Shown here: one piece after another, positions 23,407 through 32,716 of the stretch
Numbering within the stretch: position 1 is the first letter of the stretch
How the letters are laid out: every line of letters begins with the position of its first letter
The notes under the pieces: generated by a model
Told to the model about the DNA's origin: nothing
Database searches by the model: none
What the model saw: the letters and a program-made list of their open reading frames with translations, nothing else
Source: Cytidiella melzeri
Lineage: Eukaryota; Basidiomycota; Agaricomycetes; Polyporales; Irpicaceae
NCBI GenBank assembly: GCA_022592445.1
Contig: JABYQR010000035.1
Coordinates: forward strand, 124,001 to 188,000
Length of the DNA: 64,000 bases
Reading direction: 5' to 3'
Position numbers and translations under genes: made by a program

Positions 23407-24347
23407 ATGGCCAAGCAGTGGCTTCCACTTACGCGGCGGGTTGTCTTCCGTGAGTCATAGTACTATTACATACCCACCTCCGCCGACACTGACCATCGAC
23501 CTTCCTTGCATTGGCATATCAGGCGTCGTCACTTCATTCTCGCTCATCGTGCTGGGACTCGCTGCACACATGATTGCACAGACCAACGCCAACTTTAGCA
23601 TATACTTCACCTTTGATGCGTTTGCGGTCGCGACTTCCGTCATCACCATCTGTACCCTTCCAGCGATGTGCGTCAGCCAGAATACCATCACTATTCTCTC
23701 GCGCGTTGAACGACATGGAGAGCTCATGCGTGTTAAACAGGTTGATCATCGACAGCTTGCGCCGTGGGGCTGTCACGTCGTTCATTTTCGTTGAGCTCAT
23801 CTGGCTTGGTGAGATATGGTTAATCAGTGCATTCACACATATATGTTGAAATGCATATGTATTTCAAGGAATTCTCTGGGTCCTTTGGCTTACGTCCGCC
23901 GCTCTCTCCGCTTCGGCCATCTCAGGAGTTGACTGCAACGTCTCTGCCTCATTGTCGGTTCCATCCTGGTTTGTTACGGGCTGTAGTGAGGCCAAGGTCA
24001 TCACCGCCTTTGGCTGGCTCATCTGGTTCGCACGTAAGTACCACATTCATCCGTCTTTGCTTCCTTTGGCTGTTGGACTGATTTTGGCCGCGCTGCGTGC
24101 TGTAGTTTCCGGATACCTCGTTGCACTCCTCGTTTTGAGTATCACTGCACACAACAACGGCTCGCCAGTCTGGAAATCGAGTGTCCGTGACGCGACGTTT
24201 CAGGTTGCTCCCGCCAACGTCGATCTGAATGGCGCCCTGGGTACCTCCCGCGAGACCAAGCATCAACAGGAGCAAGCCTATCCCCCGCAGACGACCTTGC
24301 CGTATACTCCTACGACGTACGCTCCTACTGCAATTACAACAGTCTAA
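23407..24347 (+). CDS. MARVEL-like tetraspan membrane protein, copy 2
   Basis: Paralogue of the gene at 21591 with the same exon layout. The start MAKQWLPLTRRVVF precedes helix 1 (SFSLIVLGLAAHMIAQT). Helix 2 is IYFTFDAFAVATSVITICTL, helix 3 follows LIIDSLRRGAVTSF, and helix 4 is AFGWLIWFALSGYLVALLVL. The loop cysteines are kept (VDCNVSA and TGCSEA). The tail differs by a small insertion (ATFQVAPANVDL) and ends TTYAPTAITTV. The second intron is longer than in copy 1 and is partly open, which makes a misleading long frame across 23300-23794. No disabling mutation is seen, so both copies appear functional. Confidence 0.75.
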
Positions 24348-24884
24348 GTGCAGCTATGCTCATTGCTCTCACTTGGCCATGCTCACTCACTTCGTGGTCT
24401 CTGCACCGCTCTCTGTTCCAACTTTTCCGATTAATCCTTTGATTGATGTGCCGCTTTTCATGAACTTTTTTTCTTCTTTTCCTATCTTATAGTGATCAGT
24501 GCTCGATCTCTAGCACAGCGGGTCCGTGGCATCAAGTACTAGTAGACCTGTAACCATCCACTTGTTGGCGAGACGCTTTATTCCGTGTTAATGAGCAATC
24601 GTGGCTTGTTAAGAGGACAGGTAGCAGCCAACACCTCATTGGATGTTCTCATCCTGAAAGGTATCATAGCTTTGCAAGATGGAAGGTTGTTTGAGGCTCA
24701 AGTCTTCAGTGTCTCAGGCTGCTGGTCACTGTCTAGCTGTTTATTCCGTTCTATTGACCGGCGCCGGCCCGGTCATCCGTGTGGTAAGCTGAATGGCAGA
24801 GTCAGGTAGACTCGGACTTGCATATATTTACTTCACAACAACCACCATCCACCCTACTCAGGGCCAACGAGCACAAGATACGTT
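24348..24884. other. Spacer between MARVEL copy 2 and the oxidoreductase gene
   Basis: The left part belongs to the duplicated 3' flank. From about 24560 the sequence is unique. No gene, TATA box or repeat of note is seen. Confidence 0.5.
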
Positions 24885-26296
24885 ATGACAGCACCTTCAC
24901 CCATACGAACCTGCGTTCTCGGAGTCGGTCTCGCAGGCCTCACATTTCACATCCCCTTCGTACTGGCACTACCACACCTCTTTACTCTGTATGCAGTGCT
25001 TGAACGCAATCCGGATGGCCCAGGAGGAAAGCTTCAGGCTCGATTTGGACCTGGATTAGCTAAGGGAGTCAAGATATACAACAGCCTTGACCAGGTCTTG
25101 GCCGATCCTGCGATCGAGCTGGTCATAGTAGGGACTCCGAGCGAGACTCATTATGACTTTGCGAAGCGTGTCTTGGAAGCGGGAAAACATGGTATGTACG
25201 TGCTGCAGCTGGTTACCAGATATTGTCATCGAGCTGAATAAATCTGTATAGCACTTGTCGATAAACCAGTCACTGCAACGTTTGCGCAGGCAGCTGAACT
25301 CGATGCTCTCGCAAAATCAAAGCGCCTCGTACTGTATCCCTACCAGAACCGTCGCTGGGACTCGGATTTTCTAGCCCTTCGTTCCTTGTTGGAACTTCCC
25401 TCCTCGGATCCAAAATCCATTGGCACACTATTTGAGTTCGAGTCTAGGTATGCGACAGGATGTGTTACAAACATGATTCTGATCCCTTCCCTCAGATTTG
25501 ACCGATACAGGGCAACACTTAAAGGGACTTGGAAAGACCTACCTCTCCCTGCGAATGGCCTCACATACGATCTCGCCGCCCATACCATCGATCAAGTACT
25601 CCTCCTCTTCGGCAGGCCCACAAGCATCACAGCGCACATTCAAAATATTCGTGGTATCGGCCACATAGACGTCGATGATCATGTCCGTCGTTTTCACTCC
25701 TCCAATCAATGATACTCAACCAGGGGGTTTTCCATCGTCATATAGTTCACGATTCTCTTGCACTACCCTCCTTCCGAACATGCGACTACGTCGCATTCGC
25801 AAATAAGACCAACGTCGTTCACGGCAATCCTCCGTGGCACAATTCTTTCTGCCAAATCTTCCCAAGTCCGTTACGTGATCCGAGGGACGACTGGAACGTA
25901 CAGCAAGTATGGCGTCGACGTCCAAGAAGACCAACTCAAAGCTATTGCTTCGCCATCTGACATTTTCTCTAACCCATTGTATGGCCAGGAGCCCGAAGAG
26001 CTATTCGGCACGCTGGAAACGCTTGATGGAGATGATGTCGTACAGTCAATGCAAGTGGTTCTATCATGGTTACTGTACCTTGATGGCGTGGCTAACCAGT
26101 GTCTCTCGTGTTCAGATGGCCGTCGAGTGCAAAGGGTGACTACAGCGGGCTTTTCAAGGATGTTGCTAGTGCCATACGGAGCGGGACGCCACAGGCTGTA
26201 AAGTGGGAAGAGTCGGCGCATGTTATCGAGATAATCGAGTTGGCGTATCAGAGCTCGAAGGAGCGTCGTACTCTGGAGGTCCCTCCTCGATCTTGA
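24885..26296 (+). CDS. Gfo/Idh/MocA-family NAD(P)-dependent oxidoreductase
   Basis: Predicted dehydrogenase acting on a sugar, inositol or similar polyol. The ATG at 24885 gives MTAPSPIRTCVLGVGLAG, with the dinucleotide-binding GxGxxG near residue 13. The Rossmann part continues with SLDQVLADPAIELVIVGTPS and the family EKP-type motif as VDKPVTATFAQAAEL. The C-terminal substrate domain includes YPYQNRRWDSDFLALRSLL, PLPANGLTYDLAAHTIDQVL followed by LLFGRP, GTTGTYSKYGVDVQEDQLKA and VKWEESAHVIEIIELAYQSS near the end. Five or so exons. No targeting signal, so probably cytosolic. The substrate cannot be deduced. Confidence 0.85.
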
Positions 26297-26400
26297 AGTG
26301 GATCAAACCAAGCAAATAAGACAAATGACATGTACAACTAACATTGTAGCATCTATACATCGATTGTCGATACCACTCACATATCTAACAACATGCAATA

Positions 26401-27894
26401 TCATCGTCGCTTATACTCGCATGGTTTCAATATACTTTTTCGCGCCATCAGCTTTTGCCATTCTTTCTCACTCTTGATTTCTCGTGCAATCTTCACGAAC
26501 TCGAAGAGAGTAAAGTGTGTATTGCGCTCATCCTGCGAAGAGACATATGTGAGCTGAAGTCACATCACAAAAAATGACACCACACCTTCGACTTTAGTTT
26601 GAACCCCACAGACGAAACCACCGAGGTGAAGGCTTCCATGTCCGTAAACCGACTGGTCACTTCCGCGATTTGCAGCTCTCCCCTGGAGAATACATCTCAG
26701 CCTGCGTGGATATTGGACATGACGAGTGACGAACCTCGGTTTCAATATCCGCCACGCCTCTCTGATACACCCGACCCAATTTGTGCTCATGAGACTGAGC
26801 GCACAAATCACCACATCTGCGACCTGCGCACCATCTTCATTCTCACTCCCTGGCAAAGGGATACGTGCGCATATGTCGGCTTCAACGACGAAATCGCCGT
26901 CCGACACGAGATCGTAGGAAATTACCACGAGTCCTTTCGGTGTTAATGCTTTGGCGAGTGCTGCATCTCCGCATCCTAGGTCAACGATGACCGTTCCGGA
27001 GGGGCGGGAAGAGAGGTGGAATATGTAGTGGGAGACGGGGTTGTCTGGCCAGGAGTGTACTTGATGTCGGAATCCAGCGTGATACTAATAAGTGGGTTCG
27101 AATCCAATTCAGCCACATCACGGAGAGATATAGAAGACTGCACCTCTGAAAACACGTCAGGGTTTTCACGCATCATGTTATGGGCACTGCCGCTGTCCGA
27201 CTTGTACAAAGTCTCGTTGATCCACCTAGAATTTCATGGTCAAGTAGGGGGAAACGGCGATTATCACAGATTTTGCTCACCTGAACCTAGCCCCGTCAAG
27301 ACTATGCTTCATGTTGGCCTGCAACGCCGTCAAACCCTCCTCTTTTTTCTTTCCTTTGGTTTCCGAGAGCTGCGGCTTTGTCGTTGGCTGGATGTTCTTC
27401 TGCGACGAGTGCTTCCCATCACCTCTGCCGCGTCTCTGCTTCTTCGCAACTGGTGTAGCCTCCTCCACACTTGCACGCGTTTCCTTCGCTGACTCCTTCT
27501 GCTTTACTTTCGAGTCTACCGACCCCCTTTGCTTCCCCTTCGACGCCGCCTTCGACTCCGACTGCTTGCTTTCCGGTCTCGATTTTAGCGGACCGTCTGT
27601 AGGTTCACGTTGCCGGTTCACTCTCGAGCTTTTCCCTGGTTGATCCTTCTTTTGTTTCTTATCCTGCAACTTGGTTGATTCGCCATCCGGCTCACTTCCA
27701 AGCGACGCCATGAGTCTCTCCATGTTCTGAACAGCCGAACGTAATTTTGTCGACGAAGAACCTGAGGACAATGCTGCAGCTGCCGCTGCCGCTACTCCTG
27801 GCGCATCGCTTGGCCGTTTCCGCTTTCTCGTATTGCTTGTAGATCGAGTTGGTGCATTTGGTAGAGACCACCCTGGGACTTCAAAGAGAGCCAT
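26401..27894 (-). CDS. RRP8: Ribosomal RNA-processing protein 8 (25S rRNA m1A methyltransferase)
   Basis: Nucleolar SAM-dependent methyltransferase that makes m1A in helix 25.1 of large-subunit rRNA. The first exon (ATG 27894) encodes MALFEVPGWSLPNAPTRST and a 200-residue basic, low-complexity tail with nuclear-type clusters (RKRKRPSD, KKQRRGRGDGK). Later exons encode the Rrp8 domain: NETLYKSDSGSAHNMMRENP, GFRHQVHSWP, then motif I VIVDLGCGDAALAKAL, VISYDLVS, ADVVICALSLMSTNW and REAWRILKP. The C-terminus is KPCEYKRR. It is divergent from the F-box gene at 28119 with a 225-bp gap. Confidence 0.9.
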
Positions 27895-28118
27895 TTGGTA
27901 GGTGCAGCGTTGGAAGCTTGAGAAATAGGTTGTTGTGTGGTCAGTGTCACTGAAATAAATCTTAAAAAATCACTTTCGACGCACGGGGTATCGGCCCGTA
28001 CAATGATCGACGTTCCCACTGCCCAGCAAGGTCGGACTGCAGGTTGCGTTACAACCACGACAATCATTGTCGTTCATTCTCAACCCCCTCCTCCTCTGAC
28101 GGTACATCTCCGACAGCT

Positions 28119-29619
28119 ATGCTAGCAAAGCCAGAAGCTGCCTGCAAACACGCACAATTTCCGGACGAGATATTGGACGAAATCATTCAGGCCGTTGGCC
28201 CACGCCGCCATTGCAGCCATCGACGAAGAAACCACGTTGATTTAGAGCCTGAGAGACGAAACTGGTCGAATTGCTCCTTGGTCTGCCGCCGCTGGTACCA
28301 AATCACCCTTCCATACATGTTCCGCCGCATCCTCATCACAGATCTACACTTGACAAAGGACTCTGCGGACGGCGATGACCCTTTCCTGCTCTTTCTCTCA
28401 GAGAGGCCTTACATCGCACAGCTCATTCGGAATGTGACATTCGACTTTGGAATGAGCACTGCGGTGCCCTTGCCGATGGACATAGTACTTCCCGCCATTC
28501 AGCTGCTTCCTCGGCTTCGATACCTCTCCGTGTTCAAATATTCTCCCTCGCTCCCTAGCCCTATTGGTGATATAGATATCACGCATCGCGAGGACAGCGA
28601 GCAACTGGACTTTGGCGACTACAAAATTGAGAGGCTCGACTACTGCACTGTGACCGTGCCCAAGAATCATTACCTGACGATAGCCGAACTCATAGGCAGA
28701 TTCTCAGAGATCGGAACGCTTTATGTCAAGGTCCCACTTGGACTCAGGGATCCATACAGCACTGCGAATGTGTGCGATGCAGTCGCAGTTGCAAGCAAAA
28801 CGTACTGGAAGCTGCAGAAAATTCACGAACTACACATTGAAGCTCAACACATCCCATCTCCCTTTTACCTCAGTCTTCTCCCTGAGCTTAGTGTTCTTCG
28901 CCATCTTACCTGCCTCAGCTTCAATTGTGCACCTTCCTACGGCTTGGAAGACCTGAACCAGCTGCTTTGCATCGTTGGTCCTACTCTCGGGGAGTTCTAT
29001 CTGACAGTCTCCTGGGGCTGGTTCGATGAAGCACAAGTGGGCGACTCAAGTGCTCCTTTCGGTATGTAAAGGTGCTTATGACTTATACGAATGACAGGTT
29101 TCTGAGGTTTAAGTTGCAGTGCGAGAGCACTTAGTTCGCGTGCTACGTAGCGGCTTTGCTGCTTGCTCGGTCCTCCACGGGTTCCGTCTCACAGTTCACC
29201 TGGAAATGAGGATTATATATGTGGAGGGAACTATTGGCCCAGCCTGGTTAGAAGGGATTATAGACCAAGCATGGTTGTTGGGAATTGACATCATCGCACT
29301 CGTGCATTTTGCCAGCCAACTCCGCCATCTGTCGTTCTGTTTCTGGTCGACGTCGAACGCGTGGAACAATCATAAACAAATTGCTGCCAGTACACGATCC
29401 GACACACTCTCTGGTTGGTCGAACCTGCGCCAAGTCTGTCGCCGTTTCGTTCGCGCTAAATCCATGAAGGTTCATCTTCCTAGTAAAGAGTGCCCGGTGG
29501 AGGTGGGCACGGAGTGCGTTCGTCGCGAGATGCAAGAATTCGGGGATGTTGTTCGAAGAGGCGAATCCGGTGCGTTTCTGAAATGCGAGGAGGAGTCATG
29601 TCGGTGGTATGGCGAATGA
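28119..29619 (+). CDS. F-box-like protein, tandem copy 1
   Basis: Substrate-recognition type protein of the large basidiomycete F-box-like families. Two exons with one intron (29067 to about 29117) give about 480 residues. The F-box-like segment is AQFPDEILDEIIQAV...CSLVCRRWYQITLPYMFRRI near residues 10-70. The rest is leucine-rich, with segments such as LPAIQLLPRLRYLSVFKYSP and LPELSVLRHLTCLSF, without regular repeats I can define. It ends CEEESCRWYGE. The ATG at 28119 is preferred because the frame upstream begins at a non-ATG codon. Its partner, presumably Skp1, and its targets are unknown. A close copy lies 700 bp downstream. Confidence 0.75.
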
Positions 29620-30322
29620 TAGAAGAGGACCGCATTTGTGGTGGAACTGATCGATGGCCCCTTCCGCGTCGTTCCTACTAGACGTAAGATGCGCATAGAA
29701 ACTGCACACCTTTCGGTACGTTGGAAGTTAATCAAGTTTTGAGGCATTATCGACGTGGGCCCGCACAATAATCGACGCTTCAAGTACATAAAGAGCCCGA
29801 GATTCAAGGTACAAAAAAGAGGAGTAAATTACGTTGTTTACCTCTTTTAGCGCTGGTGTGGCCAGCAAATGTATATCCTTCGTAACTCAGCGGCGATGGT
29901 TGTGTAAGTAAGTAGCTTTGCTAGACAAAGAAACACATGTAAACCGACGTGCCTATTCTATCCTTGCAAACATAAGCTACATCCTTTCAAGTTGTGGAAA
30001 TGTACTTATGCTGCAAATGTTTCTAAGCGCGTTCTCATACAATATTCGCGTCGTCTCGTCGTCGTCTCGTATCACCAAGGCTTTTTTAGTCCACTGTTCA
30101 AATTTTGTACTGCTTAGACTGTTGCAATGTCACACGGCATGCTCCCTTAATATAGCATTGTTTACGGTGGTTTGAAGTAAGATATGTAATTAGATCATTT
30201 CCAGTTAATTACATCTTGATTTCTAACGCAACACTACAAGTAGCGATTGGTTGGCCTTTAAATTCCAACCACGACGACCACCAACCGGTCTCCTCTCACA
30301 CAGACGTACATCTCCGACAGGA
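29620..30322. other. AT-rich spacer between the F-box copies
   Basis: About 700 bases, AT-rich from 29800. The last 60 bases before the second ATG repeat the layout found upstream of copy 1 (CCTCC/CCTCTC then TACATCTCCGACAG), so the core promoter was duplicated. No other gene is seen. Confidence 0.5.
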
Positions 30323-31846
30323 ATGTCAGTAGAGCCAGCAGCAGCGTGCAGACACGCACAATTCCCAGACGAGATCCTGGACGACATTATCCAGGCCGTT
30401 GGTCCTGGACCACGCTGCAGCCGACGACGAAGGCACGACTTCGATTATGAGCTCAAGAGACAAAACTGGATGAACTGCTCCTTGGTCTGCCGTCGCTGGT
30501 ATCAAATAACCCTTCCATACATGTTCCGCCGCATTCTCATCACGGATGTACACTCGGCAGAGGACTCTGCGGATGGTGATGACCCCTTCCTGCTCTTTCT
30601 TACAGAGAGACCTTCCATTGCACGGCTCGTTCGGAATATAACCTTTGACTATCGAATGAGCACCGCCGTGCCCCTGCTGATGCAGACCGTAGTACGCGCC
30701 ATCCAACTGCTTCCTCGGCTTCGATACCTCTCTGTGTTCAAATATTCTTCCCCGCTCCCTCAGGCTGTTGGTGATATCGATATTGCGCATCGCATGAAGA
30801 ACGAGCAGCTAGACCACGACGATGGCAAGCTGGAGAGGCTCGAATACAGCACTCTCGCCGTGCCCGCCCAAGAATCACTTCTCGATCATAGTCGAGCTGA
30901 TAGGCAGGTTTTTTGAGATTGGTACACTACACGTCAGGAGTCCGCTCGAACTCAGGGTGTCGGAAAGCTCTGTGCGTGATGCAGTTGCAGTCGCAGGCAG
31001 CAATTACTGGAAGCTGCAACATATCCATGAACTACAGATCGAAGTCCAACACACACCATCTCCCTTTTACCTCACTCTTCTCCCTGCGCTCAACGTTCTC
31101 CGCCATCTTACCTGCCTCAGCTTCACCTACTCACCTTTTTACCCTGTGGAAGACCTGCGCCAGCTGATGGACATAGTCGGTCAGACCCTGAGGGAGTTTT
31201 GCCTGACAATATCTTGGAACTGGTCCGACGAAACGCAATGGCAAGTGGGGGATCCAAGTGCTCTTATCGGTATGCCACTGTGCTTATGGCTTACAATCGG
31301 ATAAAACTTTCTCAACATCAATTCACAGTCCGAGAGCGATTGGTTCGTGTGCTACAGGGCGGTTTCGCCGCTTGCGCAGTTCTCCATGGGTTCCGTCTCA
31401 GGATACACCTGGCAGCGAGTTCCCCATATTCCGACGAATCTGGGCGCTCGGCATGGATAGACGGCATTGTAGACCAAGCATGGTTGCTGGGAATCGATCT
31501 CATTGCACTCGTGCATTTTCCTGACCAACTCCGTCATCTGTCGTTCTGCTTCCGCTCGGCGTTGACGGAGTTGACGGATCACAAGCCAATCGTTTGCAGT
31601 ACACGATCCGAGACACTCTCTGGCTGGTCAAAGTTGCGCCAAGCCTGTCGTCGATTCGTTCGCGCTAAATCCATAAAGGTTCATCTTCCTAGCAAAGAGT
31701 GCCCGGTGGAGGTGAGCACGGAGTGCGTTCGTCGCGAGATGCAAGAATTTGGGGATGTTTTCCGAAGAGGTGAATCCGGCGCGTTTTTGAGATGCGAGGA
31801 AGAATTATGTAGGTGGTATGTCGGAAATTTTAAAAGCGCCTCTTGA
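30323..31846 (+). pseudogene. F-box-like protein, tandem copy 2, frameshifted and transposon-interrupted
   Basis: Paralogue of the gene at 28119, starting MSVEPAAACRHAQFPDEIL. The first frame runs to about 30870 and then shifts: the tetramer GCCC is present twice (30862-30869) where copy 1 has it once (GTGCCCAAGAATCA). The remaining coding sequence is open in the +1 frame (HFSIIVELIGRFFEIGTLHV onward), through the conserved intron (from 31269 to about 31327) to the C-terminus. No intron can remove the shift. The last residues after CRWY are supplied by the inverted repeat of a transposon inserted at 31819. Either it is a recent pseudogene or the 4-bp duplication is an assembly error. A protein truncated near residue 198 would keep the F-box. 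Confidence 0.8.
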
Positions 31847-31849
31847 GCC
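31819..31849 (+). repeat. Left terminal inverted repeat of the Plavaka element
   Basis: Begins TGTCGGAAAT and contains GCCTCTTGAG. It pairs with the right end (40070-40100). The TGA in its inner block now serves as the stop codon of the interrupted F-box frame (31844-31846). Confidence 0.75.
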
Positions 31850-31907
31850 ATCCAGATGGCTAGATGCTATGATAGGCGCGGAGATCCTCGAGAGGGGATC
31901 TGGAGGG

Positions 31908-31974
31908 AATCCAGAGGCGATAGTGTATCTTTAGAGATTATCAATCCTTGAGATAATCTCAGACCCTCTGGATT
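31908..31974. repeat. Nested hairpin in the transposon's left subterminal region
   Basis: AATCCAGAGG (31908-31917) pairs with CCTCTGGATT (31965-31974), and inside it GAGATTAT (31934-31941) pairs with ATAATCTC (31953-31960). Both arms are perfect. It lies 90 bases inside the left end, where transposase-binding or structural sites are often found. Confidence 0.6.
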
Positions 31975-32415
31975 GCTCGCCTGCCCTCTAGCGGGACTGA
32001 TCACCTCTATTGCGCGTCACCTCAGCGGGATGCATCTAGATACTATCGCGGCAGCTGGAGGCCTCTGGAGAGCATCTCGCAGTCTAGAGTCAACAATTCA
32101 CTTGAAACGACCTGATTAGATGATTGTTATCACATTAGACTGAATTGTTACCGCATTACAGTTATTACCGTTACATCACAGTACTCTGCTTAGACCAGAT
32201 TACTTACCATTCCAGACTGTATTACACATGGTTATGACCGAATTATTGTTGTTTACTGTTACCTCATATCACTCTGCTTAGTGCGGATTACTTACTATTC
32301 TTACTGAGCCCTTGTATCGCATACTTATCAGGCAATGAAGCTTTTGTTATTGTTCTTATTACCATTGTATTGAATGTAGACTTAGCTTATCGCAAGGCGA
32401 CGGGATTCAAATGCT

Positions 32416-32504
32416 CTAAGTCGGATTCGAACCCGCGCACAGGAGTTAATAGACGCGCATAGACAACAGTAAGTCAGGTATTAAAACCGCTACGCTACAA
32501 TGCC
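32416..32504 (-). other. tRNA-like sequence (degenerate tRNA gene or SINE head)
   Basis: On the minus strand an A-box-like TAGCGTAGCGG (near 32497) is followed by a perfect B-box core GGTTCGAATCC (32423-32433). The 5' part (GGCATTG) and the region after the B box do not form a proper acceptor stem, and the T stem is imperfect. It is therefore not a functional tRNA on sight. It could be a tRNA-derived SINE head or a pol III promoter carried by the transposon. Confidence 0.35.
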
Positions 32505-32716
32505 ATATATACTGCGTAACTGAATTGCTTCTTATACCCGTTCTCTTACCTTCTAGCACCATTGACATTAACGAGAATAGCTATACCACTTCGCACTCAA
32601 TGCATGCGTGCTGTAGTTTAATGAGCAATGAGTAGCGATAGGTAGCCGTGCATTATCAATGATCAAAGCAGTATTTTACAACACAGTGTAAACAACTCGA
32701 GTACCTCCTGGACCTC

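Larger units (their letters stand above)
21180..24560 (+). repeat. Tandem duplication carrying two MARVEL-like genes and their promoters
   Basis: Two direct units of roughly 1.6 kb. Shared upstream blocks include TCGTCGCACGC-type sequence (21187 and 22977) and ACCGCCCGGACACGTTTA (21292 and 23092), then AGCGCAGAT(C/T)AAGATCCA. Genes, introns and 3' flanks also match, with GATCAGTGC near 22671 and 24494. Coding parts are far more similar than spacers. The duplication therefore copied the promoter as well as the gene. Confidence 0.8.
31850..32716. other. Non-coding left end of the transposon
   Basis: Holds the hairpin and tRNA-like sequence listed separately, plus an imperfect direct repeat (CACTCTGCTTAG... 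near 32180 and 32270) and many short CTCTAG/CTAGAG-type words also seen at the right end. No gene is seen. Confidence 0.55.

Noticed and set aside
27092..27105. GGTTCGAATCC-like tRNA B-box on the plus strand
   Set aside because: It lies in the RRP8 coding region (minus-strand residues LDSNPLISI), with no A box or stems around it.
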